Below, one piece after another: positions 47,298-56,982 of a DNA stretch of 63,519 bases (the stretch's first letter is position 1; each line of letters starts with the position of its first letter). This DNA comes from Xylanibacter caecicola. Its GTDB lineage: Bacteria; Bacteroidota; Bacteroidia; Bacteroidales; Bacteroidaceae. The notes beneath the pieces are model-generated. The model did not search any database. It was not told the DNA's origin and saw nothing but the letters and a program-made list of their open reading frames with translations. The stretch lies in contig NZ_JABKKJ010000016.1 of NCBI RefSeq assembly GCF_013166515.1, positions 1 through 63,519 of the forward strand, in the 5' to 3' direction. A program made the translations under genes and the position numbers.

Positions 47298-48283
47298 TTA
47301 CTTTTTTTGACCTAAAAAACAAAATGCCAATATCTTGTTGTTCCGGAAAGGACTTGAAACAGCCATTGTGATGGCTATTACGACAATAGTCAGTATAATG
47401 GCTAACATAATCTGAAATACGGAGGCATTCTCTGCCAAATTCTCCGGGGGGGTAAGTAAACAAAATAAAAATGGAATACATAAAGAGCCAAACTATTTCG
47501 ACCTATCCAACTTAATCTCCTAATAATAAAGGGACTTACAAAGAAGGCGGAATCATGAAGTACTGCAAATAAAGACAAGGAGAGTATTATTTGTAATACG
47601 GTAATAGGAATAAAATAGATGAAATCTCGTTGCATTAAGATACCGATAGTAATGCTTAAAAAAACAATCATTGAAATGGGAAATATCCATTGTCTTACTC
47701 TGTAAAAGTGTTTCACTATATCTTTATTTCCATACCATTTACCAATAAAATATCCCAAAATGAAAAAACGGTAATCTGCAAATGTAAATGAGAATGAAGA
47801 TACAGAAAGCACATTTCCAGGAATGTGTTTCATTAGATGATTGCCAAGAAAGAAAGGCATTAGCAGAACTAAAGCTTCTATAATGAAATATCTTCCATAT
47901 CTAAATGGTCTTAGCATATATGCCAATGGCAAAAATATCAGCCAGCAAGTAAATAGTGATAACAAAAACCAATAACCGGCATGAGCCTCTGTGTAGATGA
48001 ATTCATTTGTTTTCCCAAATGTAAGCCCATAAGTTACACCGCATACTATGAAAGGTAATATCAAGGTGATAAATTTTGTCCATATATTTCCCAACAGGTC
48101 TTTATTGAGCGTTTTCACTGCAAGAAAACCTGATAACATGAAGAAAAATGGCATGTGAAACTGATGAAGCCAAAGATTTACCGGGTGAGTAAAAAGCCTC
48201 ATGTTATTTAGCACATGTCCCAAGACTACAAGAAACATAGCAAAGCCTTTCATCACATCAAGCCATTCGAGTCGCTGTTTCAT
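47298..48283 (-). pseudogene. Acyltransferase (OafA/fucose-4-O-acetylase-like), out of frame at a C7 run (phase-OFF?)
   Basis: Membrane acyltransferase that decorates sugars. It starts MKQRLEWLDVMKGFAMFLVV (acyltransferase 3 signature) with FHMPFFFMLSGFLAVKT and multiple helices. The frame runs to VFHFYFVYLPP, then meets seven C (G7 on +, 47446-47452) and ends in a spurious tail at 47402. With eight C the frame continues ENLAENASVFQIMLAIILT IVVIAITMAV, a last transmembrane helix, and ends at 47298 with GQKK, giving 328 aa. The current state lacks that helix. Start overlaps the upstream gene (ATGA). Confidence 0.8.
47446..47452 (-). repeat. C7 run breaking the acyltransferase frame
   Basis: Seven C on the coding strand within the codons for LPP. 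Eight (or five) bring the downstream 50-codon frame into line. This is a slippage-prone site. Confidence 0.85.
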
Positions 48284-49302
48284 ATTTTATTTGTTGTTAA
48301 ATATTTATTCATCACATTCTTCACTTCATCAACATAAACGCTTGCACTGTTGTCAAGCACATCATTATGGTCATGCCGATAAAAATCATCTATAGGACGT
48401 GGTTTGTCTATTCCTGTCATGCACTGTCCCATTTTTCTGCGCCTAATCCACTGCCCTTTACTTTTTGTAAAATAATGATTGATTTGAAGCCCCGCATATT
48501 TTGAGATATAACTTTCATTCATAGAAACTATGCCACCAGAATGATTATAGGCATCATATCTCAGCCTGTAAATAGGATAGTGCGGATGATGGTACATCAA
48601 GGCACATTCCGGTCGAAGTACGGTCTTTATCATCTGCGTTCCAGGCTTGCCTATTTCGGCACGCCATATAAAGCTTTCTATCATCAATCCATTCGGTTTC
48701 TCCTCATAATGTGAAGAGCCAAACATCGCCCAATTAATAGCCCATCCGCCGGCTTGTGGATGTTTATTGAAAAAATCGTCAAGAATTTCTACTACGTTAT
48801 CGCCTTGTTTTACTGGTGCGATCAGCTCGTCTCCATCTATAAATGCCATATATTTACAAATCTTTCCATAACGGTGCAAAGCATCCGTGTAGGCAACTCC
48901 CTGCATCTTATTACCATGAATCTGATGGTACTCTACGAATCCATCGTCAATAAACGGTTTTAGTATATCATGCATATTGTCATCCGAATCGTTGTCGTAA
49001 AGGAAAACTTTCTCTACTCCAACTACTTTGTGATAAGCCATCCATTCTGCAATATATTCCGACTCGTTTTTTGCGATTATCACAGCCGCTAACTTTATCG
49101 GACGTTCAGTAGGATTGCCGCATCCCATTTTATGGATATATCTAAACATACGTGGAATACCAATAAAAATATCTTGTAATATTATCCATATACGGTATAA
49201 TTTCTGGTAGAACGTGTTATGGTGTTTCTCGCAGAATTCAGCTGTTTTTTTATAACCTCCGCTCAAAACATTGAGACGGAACAGAGTTTGGGATAAATTC
49301 AT
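48280..49302 (-). CDS. Glycosyltransferase family 92-like protein
   Basis: A 340-aa protein. LAAVIIAKNESEYIAEWMAY, VEKVFLYDNDSDDNMHDIL and MAFIDGDELIAPV (DGD metal site, about residues 155-163) fit GT92/Glyco_tranf_2_4 enzymes. AINWAMFGSSHYEEKPNGLM and a conserved H in ALMYHHPHYPIYR follow. Bacterial members occur in capsule loci; acceptor unknown. Ends by overlapping the acyltransferase start by 4 bp. Confidence 0.82.
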   Translation of the reverse strand: MNLSQTLFRLNVLSGGYKKTAEFCEKHHNTFYQKLYRIWIILQDIFIGIPRMFRYIHKMGCGNPTERPIKLAAVIIAKNESEYIAEWMAYHKVVGVEKVFLYDNDSDDNMHDILKPFIDDGFVEYHQIHGNKMQGVAYTDALHRYGKICKYMAFIDGDELIAPVKQGDNVVEILDDFFNKHPQAGGWAINWAMFGSSHYEEKPNGLMIESFIWRAEIGKPGTQMIKTVLRPECALMYHHPHYPIYRLRYDAYNHSGGIVSMNESYISKYAGLQINHYFTKSKGQWIRRRKMGQCMTGIDKPRPIDDFYRHDHNDVLDNSASVYVDEVKNVMNKYLTTNKI

Positions 49303-49310
49303 GATACTGT

Positions 49311-50273
49311 CTATTTACCAAATTTAATTCTATTATAAATTCTCAGAAGACAAATACCGACCACGGGTAAGTGTGTCATAATTTTATATTTAGGAGATAT
49401 TGTAATGTTTGGACACTTTTGACCAATGGAACGAAGCAATTGACTTATGTCTCTAAGTTCATCCGTTGTATGCTTACCGTAAATATGACTACGGTAATAA
49501 TATTCAACCAATCGGTCTATTTGTTGGAATACAATAGAAATGTCTATGCCTTTTATTTCTATGAAACGAATAATATCTAATGACGATAGAAGAGGACCAA
49601 TACGCCAGTTCATAGAAAAATTTGTTTTATGGCAGGCTTCTTCATTTAAATGATTATAATTATAAATTGGAATATTGACAGAACAAATATTGTCACAACA
49701 GCAAATGGCTTTTATGTTGAAATTGGAATCCTCTGTATTCACTACTCCTATAGGAAATTGTATATGATTTCCTTTTATTAACTTATTTGGAAACAAATGA
49801 TTGCACGATGAACCCTGAAAATTGTTACTCGCCAAATATTCATGTGGCTTGATATTATGCTTTTCAGGAACTATATGAAGATATACCCCATCCGGTTTTA
49901 CAAAATTCATAGCTGCAAGCATAAGTGTATTCTCTTTTTGTTCATTCGCTATTTTTAATACTCTTGTAATTCCATCTACATCCACCCAATCATCCGAATC
50001 ACAGAAAAACAACCATTTGCCATGGGCATATTTGATACCAAGATTTCTTGCAGCACTGACACCGGCATTTTTTTGCGTGTAGACATATAATGTAGATAAC
50101 TTATTTTGCAAGCCCTTACATACATGGTATGTACCGTCCTGGCTTCCGTCATCTACAACTATAATTTCAGGTGTCGGAACTATTTGGGATGCTTCGGTAA
50201 TAGTCCGTTCTATAAAACGGGCTGCATTATAAGCGGGGATAATAATAGAAAGATTATATTGATACTTATTCAT
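49311..50273 (-). CDS. Glycosyltransferase family 2
   Basis: From the ATG at 50273 (MNKYQYNLSIIIPAYNAARF), 320 aa; the frame is open to 50309 but the ATG at 50273 overlaps the stop of the upstream gene as ATGA, which decides the start. VVDDGSQDGT and LFFCDSDDWVDVDG (DXD) are the catalytic signatures. The C-terminal half is family-specific with no hint of the acceptor. Confidence 0.88.
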   Translation of the reverse strand: MNKYQYNLSIIIPAYNAARFIERTITEASQIVPTPEIIVVDDGSQDGTYHVCKGLQNKLSTLYVYTQKNAGVSAARNLGIKYAHGKWLFFCDSDDWVDVDGITRVLKIANEQKENTLMLAAMNFVKPDGVYLHIVPEKHNIKPHEYLASNNFQGSSCNHLFPNKLIKGNHIQFPIGVVNTEDSNFNIKAICCCDNICSVNIPIYNYNHLNEEACHKTNFSMNWRIGPLLSSLDIIRFIEIKGIDISIVFQQIDRLVEYYYRSHIYGKHTTDELRDISQLLRSIGQKCPNITISPKYKIMTHLPVVGICLLRIYNRIKFGK

Positions 50274-51244
50274 TTGATAAATAGTGCTTTTATTCTCTTT
50301 CTCAGCCATTTTAATATTGTATCATAAAGATATTTGAAGTACAGAAGTCGAATTGAATGTGTTTTTATCAATATGTATATGATGAAATGCTTTTTCTTGA
50401 AATATTGGTCATCAAAGATTTCAGGGAAAGCATTTAAGAAATATTTTCTGCGTTGCTTTCCATATCCTTTGTATGTTACGGAAATGATGTGATATTTATC
50501 TATAACCAGCGATTCATGGAAAACTTTCAGAACGTTTGCATCTCTCATGCTTTGTTCGATGTGCCGAATGGCTATTATTCTATCATTCTTCTTTTTAAAA
50601 TCTTCATGCCTTGTAATAGAACCTTCATTATACATAACATAGTGGTATAAGGGCTTTTGTACAAAGGCAATTTTATGAGCTTGCAATAAGTAATCAATGG
50701 TAAATGAAAGGTCTTCCCACATTTGTAATCCCGGAATGAATTGTATGTTATGTTGTTTGGTGATGTCAATTCGATAGAGTTTGTTCCATGTAATACCCCA
50801 CACTTTGTCATTCAGAAAATTATGGATAAGTCCATTGATGTCTGTTTCAGGAAGTTCAGGTATGACAGTGCGGGTCTTATATTCTTCCTTATATCTACAT
50901 ATGACCATATCCGCACAATTGGAAGTTATGGCATCATATAGTTTTTCCAAATAATCAGGTTCTACATAGTCGTCAGCATCACAAAAAATAAAATATGGTG
51001 TGCAGACTTTATCTAAACCATACTGTCTGGCAATACTTACACCTTCATTTTCTTTATGAAAGACTTTTATGCGATTGTCTTTGTTTGCATAATCATTGCA
51101 TATATCCAAAGAACAGTCTGTACTGCCATCATCCACAAGCAACAACTGCCACTTCGTAAACGTTTGTTCCAAAATACCATCCAAACAACGCGGCAAATAT
51201 CTTGAAGCATTATATATTGGTATAATTACTGATATTACACTCAT
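50270..51244 (-). CDS. Glycosyltransferase family 2
   Basis: A 324-aa GT-A enzyme: MSVISVIIPIYNASRYLPRC, LVDDGSTDCSLDIC and FIFCDADDYVEPDYLE (D-A-D-D metal site). NKLYRIDITKQH and LYHYVMYNEGSITRH are typical for the EpsJ-like subgroup. Co-translated with the next gene through an ATGA overlap. Confidence 0.9.
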   Translation of the reverse strand: MSVISVIIPIYNASRYLPRCLDGILEQTFTKWQLLLVDDGSTDCSLDICNDYANKDNRIKVFHKENEGVSIARQYGLDKVCTPYFIFCDADDYVEPDYLEKLYDAITSNCADMVICRYKEEYKTRTVIPELPETDINGLIHNFLNDKVWGITWNKLYRIDITKQHNIQFIPGLQMWEDLSFTIDYLLQAHKIAFVQKPLYHYVMYNEGSITRHEDFKKKNDRIIAIRHIEQSMRDANVLKVFHESLVIDKYHIISVTYKGYGKQRRKYFLNAFPEIFDDQYFKKKHFIIYILIKTHSIRLLYFKYLYDTILKWLRKRIKALFIK

Positions 51245-51247
51245 AGG

Positions 51248-52150
51248 CTAAAAAAAATATTTGGCTCGAATCTTATTATCTAAATTATATACCATGTAAG
51301 CCATTGGAATCGTTATTGCTATAATAAGGATAAAGCCGGTATATAACGAGAGTATATCCCCCATGAGATTGACTATATATATAGTTATTCCATGTAACAA
51401 ATACATTGGATATGATATATTATAAAAAAATGATATTATCTTATTTGTGTTAAAGTGGCAATATGAAAGTATACTGCAGATGGCGAATGGTATCAATGCA
51501 AAGAATAGTAATCGTGAATAAAAGCCTTTGATTAGGAAACTTGTTAAGGTTGCTACAAGCATAATTAGGAAATAAATCATTTGCCAGTCTTGTTTAACCC
51601 GTTTATCTTGAATTTCTTTATATAACGTACCGGAAAAGAAAGCAAGGCTCGTGATATGCCAATGTTCACCTGGCACATATTTAGACATTAATTTTATATA
51701 AAGCATCATTAATAAAAATAATGTTGTATATTTCAATCCATCCTTCTTTATGATGTGGTTTATGATATGGAAAATGGTGTAAAATATGACTATTGAATAC
51801 ACAAACCAGGAATTCGGTAAAATCATTCCAATAGCATCTGTGAAGTTTTTGCAATATGGTACTTTGAGAATTGCAATTTTGCCAAACGCCAATGTTACAA
51901 ATTGAAACAAAAGAATCGATATGGTAAAAGGAATTATTAATTTTGATATCCTTTGCACAAATAAATGCATCGTCACCTTTTTCTTTGACACAGAAAGTCC
52001 ATAACCAGACATAAAGAAAAATAAAGCAACGATGATTTCACCCAAATATAAAGTGTCATAACCATATAAAGGTAGATAATGAGTCGCTATTATACCAAAT
52101 GGTAAAATAGCTTTTAATAGGTTTGATGTATGTCTCTCGATAAGTTTCAT
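51248..52150 (-). CDS. Membrane acyltransferase family 3
   Basis: A 300-aa multi-helix protein: ILPFGIIATHYLPLYG near the start (H typical of the OafA/NolL active site), YLGEIIVALFFFMSGYGLSV, and later SWFVYSIVIFYTIFHII and YNISYPMYLLHGITIYIVN. It fits acyltransferase family 3 and would O-acetylate a sugar. Its stop is inside an eight-T run (51250-51257). This copy is intact, unlike the two interrupted acyltransferases in the locus. Confidence 0.84.
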   Translation of the reverse strand: MKLIERHTSNLLKAILPFGIIATHYLPLYGYDTLYLGEIIVALFFFMSGYGLSVSKKKVTMHLFVQRISKLIIPFTISILLFQFVTLAFGKIAILKVPYCKNFTDAIGMILPNSWFVYSIVIFYTIFHIINHIIKKDGLKYTTLFLLMMLYIKLMSKYVPGEHWHITSLAFFSGTLYKEIQDKRVKQDWQMIYFLIMLVATLTSFLIKGFYSRLLFFALIPFAICSILSYCHFNTNKIISFFYNISYPMYLLHGITIYIVNLMGDILSLYTGFILIIAITIPMAYMVYNLDNKIRAKYFF

Positions 52151-52159
52151 CTCTTGTTT

Positions 52160-52240
52160 TTATTGATTTATGATATACAAGCTCGCATTGTATATTGGAA
52201 TTATTATGGTAACCTTAGGTTTTGAATCTGTTTTTGTCAT
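52160..52240 (-). pseudogene. N-terminal fragment of a second GT2 glycosyltransferase
   Basis: From the ATG at 52240, 26 codons read MTKTDSKPKVTIIIPIYNAS and stop at 52160 after LYIINQ. The VTIIIPIYNAS motif is the GT2 N-terminus, but no donor or DXD part follows; the acyltransferase gene begins just after. This is a scar left by recombination or deletion between GT2 genes. Confidence 0.7.
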
Positions 52241-52254
52241 GCAGGGATTTTATA

Positions 52255-53138
52255 TTATATCAATGTTTTCAATCCTTTTTTAAAGTAACTCAGCCGATAT
52301 CGCCAATCGTAGTTGTCAGAAACATATAAATGCAATTTGAAAATTCTTGCATTGAAGTACCAATTGTACAGGGAGGCGTTTTTACTGCATAATTCAAAAA
52401 AAGTATTGTAGATGAATTTCTCAAAAATACGGTTGCGCACATTCAAAGCAGTGTAGGCATTAAAGATGTCTCCGCAAATTTTTGCTGCCATCTTTGTATC
52501 CAATGCGTATTTTGAGAAAAAAAATCGGTATTAAGTGTATATATGTAGGAAGTATTATTGGTAACGCTCATACTTTTTACTCTCCTTAAATAGCTCAATA
52601 CAAATAATGTGTCTTCACCAACTTTGTATGATTCATTGAATCTTAAGTTTTCGATTAAGCTCCGTTTGTAGAATTTCGCCCATGGCACTCTCATTTGTAG
52701 TGTCTGTAGATAGTTTTCATAAAAATGCGACAGAGTGCTATCCGTAATCTTTATTTTGTCTTTTATATATGTAGCACCAGAATAGTCACATCCAGTTAGA
52801 ATAAGATCGACAGTGGCTTTCTTTGTAACGGAAAGATATTGGTTGTTAATCGCATCGTCACTGTCTATGAATACAATCCATTCACCATTGGCATTATCTA
52901 AGCCTACATTTCTAGCAGAGCTAACCCCTCCGTTTTTCTTGTGAAAGACTTTTATTCGTGAATCGTTTTCAGAGTATACATCACAAATTCTACTACTATC
53001 ATCAGTACTGCCGTCGTCAATCAACAGCAGTTCGAAATCTGTATATGTTTGCTCTAATATGCTGTCAATGCAACGTCGGATAAATTGTTCTGCGTTATAT
53101 ATTGGTATAATGATTGATAGCTTGGGATTGTTTCTCAT
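52255..53138 (-). pseudogene. Glycosyltransferase family 2, out of frame at a T8 run
   Basis: The N-terminal 215 codons are a good GT2: KLSIIIPIYNAEQFIRRCID, LIDDGSTDDSSRIC, VFIDSDDAINNQYL (DXD), and KVGEDTLFVLSYLRRV. Then at T8 (A8 on +, 52517-52524) the frame leaves NTDFF and ends in a spurious tail. The next frame continues SKYALDTKMAAKICGDIFNA to a stop at 52255. With nine T (or six) the protein is 294 (or 293) aa and complete. Either a slippage-switched gene or a frameshift pseudogene. A GT2 fragment lies directly downstream. Confidence 0.8.
52517..52524 (-). repeat. T8 run breaking a GT2 frame
   Basis: Eight T on the coding strand between NTD and SKYA codons. Nine or six restore the frame. 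Confidence 0.8.
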
Positions 53139-53171
53139 GATGTTTTTTTGTGAAGACCATTTTTATTCTTA

Positions 53172-54605
53172 TTAAAAGTGTAATTTTGACTTAATCGTTT
53201 CCAATACTTCATGCATATATTTGTTCTTTCTCAAAAAGATAAAATATAATATTGTCGAAGTTGATGCGCCCAATATAAGTGTAACAATATAAGGTATGTC
53301 TAAGAACGTAAGTAGATAAGCCGGTACGCATGCTATGATGGACAAAATTAAATAGCCTCCAAAATCACGGAACTGATCAATATATCCCAAATGAAACAAC
53401 TTGCCTGTGTAGTATGTGTTTATGAATACAGCAATTTGTGTATAGATTACTTTTGAAATACATATTCCTATTACTCCGAAAGGAATAGATGCAAATAATA
53501 TGATTGTAGATATTGTTTTCTTTATAATCTCTAGACGTAGAAACAAGTCAGAACGACCTTTAACTTGCAAAAGATTCAGGTTGATAGAATTTATATGGTC
53601 GAACATGATGGAAAAACTGAATATTTGTAGATAGATGATTGCTTCAGCCCATTTAGAAGACAATAATAATAAAACAAGTGGCTTTCCAATGGAGGCCATT
53701 AGTACACATCCATAGAATATACACATGGAGGTTATGCTAATATACTTACGGTAAGCGTGTATCAAATGTTCATCATCATTTTGCAATTTAGCAAAAACCG
53801 GAAATGTCACCCGTTGCAACACTCCATTGATGTTATCTCCCGGATAACGTGCTAAATGTGTGCCCCTGCTGTAAAAACCTAAGTCACGTGGAGAGAAATA
53901 CTTTCCGATTATAATAGGTGTAAGATTTACATAAATTGTATTGAGCAGGCCGGATAGTAACAATTTACTTCCGTAGGAGAATAATTCTCGGAACGACTGC
54001 CACGAAAATTCTCGGCGAGGCTTCCATTTGCAATATATCCAAATAAAAACAAGATTTATGAATGTGCTGAGGATACTTTGATATACTAAAGCCCAAACTC
54101 CAAATCCGTTGTAAGCAAGAATAATACCGAACACTCCACTCACTATTGATGACCAAAGGCTACGTTTGGCCAAAGCCTTGAAGTTTATATCAATTGTAAG
54201 TTTTGCCACCTGTATACCCATCATAGAGTTTAGAATCAGATTTATAGATTGTACTCTAAGTATTGGGCACAATATGGACATATTAAAGAAAGAGCCTACC
54301 CATGGTGCAATGGTAAACAACAAGATATAACATGCAACAGATACAACTATGTTGAAGTAGAAAACAGTTGAAAAATCCGTTTCCGTCCTATCTATCTTCC
54401 TCACAAGGGCATTCCCGAATCCACTATCGATAAAAGTTTGTGAAACAGCGAAGAATATGGCCAGCATTCCAACTGTGCCATAATCGGAAGGAGAAAGCAG
54501 TCGGGCCATTATTAATCCAAGCAAAAACTGGATACCTTGTACGGAGAATTTCTCTATGGCTGTCCATTTTACGCCTGAAAGTGTTTCTTGTTTTACTGAT
54601 TTCAT
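53172..54605 (-). CDS. Wzx-type flippase (polysaccharide biosynthesis MOP family)
   Basis: A 477-aa inner-membrane protein with about 12-14 helices. N-terminal SVKQETLSGVKWTAIEKFSVQG, LIMARLLSPSDYGTVGMLAI and ESSFGNALVRK-like DSGFGNALVRKIDRTETDFS are characteristic of the lipopolysaccharide-biosynthesis (WzxC) branch. It flips the lipid-linked repeat unit to the periplasm. The start overlaps the stop of the upstream gene by 4 bp. With the EpsG protein and Wzc, it makes this a Wzx/Wzy-dependent pathway. Confidence 0.9.
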   Translation of the reverse strand: MKSVKQETLSGVKWTAIEKFSVQGIQFLLGLIMARLLSPSDYGTVGMLAIFFAVSQTFIDSGFGNALVRKIDRTETDFSTVFYFNIVVSVACYILLFTIAPWVGSFFNMSILCPILRVQSINLILNSMMGIQVAKLTIDINFKALAKRSLWSSIVSGVFGIILAYNGFGVWALVYQSILSTFINLVFIWIYCKWKPRREFSWQSFRELFSYGSKLLLSGLLNTIYVNLTPIIIGKYFSPRDLGFYSRGTHLARYPGDNINGVLQRVTFPVFAKLQNDDEHLIHAYRKYISITSMCIFYGCVLMASIGKPLVLLLLSSKWAEAIIYLQIFSFSIMFDHINSINLNLLQVKGRSDLFLRLEIIKKTISTIILFASIPFGVIGICISKVIYTQIAVFINTYYTGKLFHLGYIDQFRDFGGYLILSIIACVPAYLLTFLDIPYIVTLILGASTSTILYFIFLRKNKYMHEVLETIKSKLHF

Positions 54606-55828
54606 TGGTATTCCTCTATTCCAAGTATACTGTTTATAATATTCTCACATGCAGTCTTTCCGTGAGGAGGCATAAGATTTTCTTTAAAGAAGGCTTCTCG
54701 TTCTTGTTTTAACGAATCTATTCCATTGATTACATTCTGTATAAACAGTTCAATTTCTCTTTGCGTTTTTGCTTTGTAATGCAACTTGAATGCTTCTTTA
54801 TTTAATATACTGAGATTGTCTGCATGATGGTCATCTTTTACAATATATAAAACCGGATTCCTTGTATAGTGATATTCAATAGTAAAAGAGCTACAATCAT
54901 GTATCATAGCGTCTGAATGCACGAACAATCCAGTATACGACCCAGTCTCCAACTGCCCATTCTCCAGTGATGCCCATTTATCATAATAAGCATCCGTACG
55001 CTCTTTTCCCCAAAGCTTCAATAGATTTTTATATAATATAGGGTGTGGCTTAAATGCAAAATATACCTCGTCTTTATATTTTTCGGCCATTTTAAGCATG
55101 AAGTCACAATGATCAAGAAACGTAGAAAAGCCTATACCTTGTAAATGCATGCCGGGCAATGTGTGATGCGAAGCGTATATGATACGTTTTCTACCTGTAT
55201 GATCTATCCAAGGGTCTTCTATATCTGCAGCTTTAATATTCAAACGGTCTTGTATGGGCAATCCTGTCACAACAACATTCTTGCCATTCTGTAAAAGAAA
55301 GGGAATTTGTTCATTTGCGACAAGATAGTTCTCGTAATATACCTGCCATGCATAATTAAATAATTTAAGATTAAATCCCCAGTTTTCATTTACCGTATGG
55401 AAGGCATAGCTAACATAACAAAACAAAGCATACAAATGTTTTTCAACTCGCATATTTTTAGGATACACCCAATCCATATATGGTTTCTGATAGAATATGA
55501 TATCTGCCTTAATGCTTCTCATATTTACATGATCTATGTCCGTATACTCATATCCTTTTTGTGAACAATATATGTCAAGTTGTTTTCGAGCGGATGGAAT
55601 CTCTGGCGATGTGAATAGGCCTAGAACTGGAGTAAAACGGGGTTGATCCTTCATTGCCAAAAACAACTCTTCTGTCTTCCATGGACTTAATTCTGAAACA
55701 AGGAATAAAACTGTTATCTTTTCCTTATTGCGTATTTTATGCACTTTATATGGAAGAATAATGTTATTATAACAAAAGACTTTACCAGTTTCTATAAACT
55801 GCTTTATTTTCGTTTTAACTCCAAACAT
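54602..55828 (-). CDS. CDP-glycerol glycerophosphotransferase family protein
   Basis: A 408-aa member of the TagF/TarL-type polyol-phosphate transferases. The catalytic surroundings are visible: IIYASHHTLPG, VYFAFKPHPILYKN and SDAMIHDCSSFTIEYHY, with the family's histidine and Ser/Asp residues, then VKDDHHADNLS. It probably transfers a polyol phosphate (glycerol- or ribitol-phosphate) from a CDP-activated donor to the polymer. The cytidylyltransferase at 56970-57683 would make that donor. It overlaps the flippase gene by 4 bp. Confidence 0.83.
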   Translation of the reverse strand: MFGVKTKIKQFIETGKVFCYNNIILPYKVHKIRNKEKITVLFLVSELSPWKTEELFLAMKDQPRFTPVLGLFTSPEIPSARKQLDIYCSQKGYEYTDIDHVNMRSIKADIIFYQKPYMDWVYPKNMRVEKHLYALFCYVSYAFHTVNENWGFNLKLFNYAWQVYYENYLVANEQIPFLLQNGKNVVVTGLPIQDRLNIKAADIEDPWIDHTGRKRIIYASHHTLPGMHLQGIGFSTFLDHCDFMLKMAEKYKDEVYFAFKPHPILYKNLLKLWGKERTDAYYDKWASLENGQLETGSYTGLFVHSDAMIHDCSSFTIEYHYTRNPVLYIVKDDHHADNLSILNKEAFKLHYKAKTQREIELFIQNVINGIDSLKQEREAFFKENLMPPHGKTACENIINSILGIEEYQ

Positions 55829-55917
55829 TGTACTTGCTTTTATCTATTCTCGTTAGAACATATAACCAATCAGTTTACGTGTAAGATATATATTACAGAT
55901 ACAATCCATCCGGCATA

Positions 55918-56982
55918 CTATTGATTCAAGTGCTTTTTCGCATCAATACTTAAAACATCCATACACTCTTTCAGTCCCTCATGAAGAGCGTATTTCCCAG
56001 TCCATCCCAATTGTTTCAATTTCGTATTGTCAAGAATACAGTTCTGCGGTTTAGAAAAGCCCTTTGCCTCCAAATCAGTAGGAACATCAAAAACCACTTT
56101 TTGCCCTGCTATAGCAGCAACCTCGTGGGCTACTTGTGCGATAGAAGCAATGGATTTTTCGTTACTCACGTTATAGCATTCATTAGATGCTCCTCTAAAC
56201 AAAACGGTCAAGATGGCACTGACGGCATCTAACACATAAGTATAGGTCCTTTTTTGTTCTCCATTACTCTTCAATACAATATCCTTTCTCAAAAGAGCTT
56301 TACGTAGAAACTGAGCATGAGCCTTACTGTCATTGTCAGCCATAGTCGGACCATAAATACTTGAGAGCCGGGCAATAGAGACATTAACCCCATATTCATC
56401 AAAATAACAACAGGAGAGAAGCTCTACAGATCTCTTGCTTTCTGGATAACAGGCTCTTAAACCATTGAAATCAATGATGCCAGTATCGGTCTCTCTATAA
56501 ACATCTTTAGAGGCGTTACCATATACCTCAAACGTAGACAATACCACAATTCTACACGTCGGATATTTACGTCCATACTCCAAAACATTATGGGTTCCCA
56601 TAATATTAGTAATCATCGTTTCGGCCGGATATTTAGCATATGCCACAGGATCTGCATTACTGGCTCCATGGATAATATAATCAAAATGAACGCTCTCATC
56701 CAAACTTTTGCATATATCTTGCTCGATTATATGAAATGTTTCCTCATTTAAATAATCAGAAAAACGTTTTTTCAGCTTTTCCTTGGAGCGGCCTAATGCA
56801 AAAACATGATTTCTCTTACCTCCTCTATTTGAAAGCATCAATAAATCTATAATGACAGAACCAATTAAACCGGTTGCCCCCGTTATAAGGAATGAAGACT
56901 TTTCGGTTTCAATACAATCTGCTATACCATGAAGGGCTTTTATGTATAATTCGTTATTTATCATATTATTCAATGCATCCAT
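55918..56982 (-). CDS. NAD-dependent epimerase/dehydratase family protein
   Basis: A 354-aa extended SDR. The NAD-binding ITGATGLIGSVIIDLLM (about residues 34-50), catalytic YPESKRSVE (Y-x3-K, around residue 178) and RTYTYVLDAVSAIL are clear. It differs from TarJ, the usual alcohol dehydrogenase partner of a TarI enzyme, so its substrate may be another CDP- or sugar intermediate. It overlaps the cytidylyltransferase by 13 bp, so the two likely act together. Confidence 0.85.
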   Translation of the reverse strand: MDALNNMINNELYIKALHGIADCIETEKSSFLITGATGLIGSVIIDLLMLSNRGGKRNHVFALGRSKEKLKKRFSDYLNEETFHIIEQDICKSLDESVHFDYIIHGASNADPVAYAKYPAETMITNIMGTHNVLEYGRKYPTCRIVVLSTFEVYGNASKDVYRETDTGIIDFNGLRACYPESKRSVELLSCCYFDEYGVNVSIARLSSIYGPTMADNDSKAHAQFLRKALLRKDIVLKSNGEQKRTYTYVLDAVSAILTVLFRGASNECYNVSNEKSIASIAQVAHEVAAIAGQKVVFDVPTDLEAKGFSKPQNCILDNTKLKQLGWTGKYALHEGLKECMDVLSIDAKKHLNQ

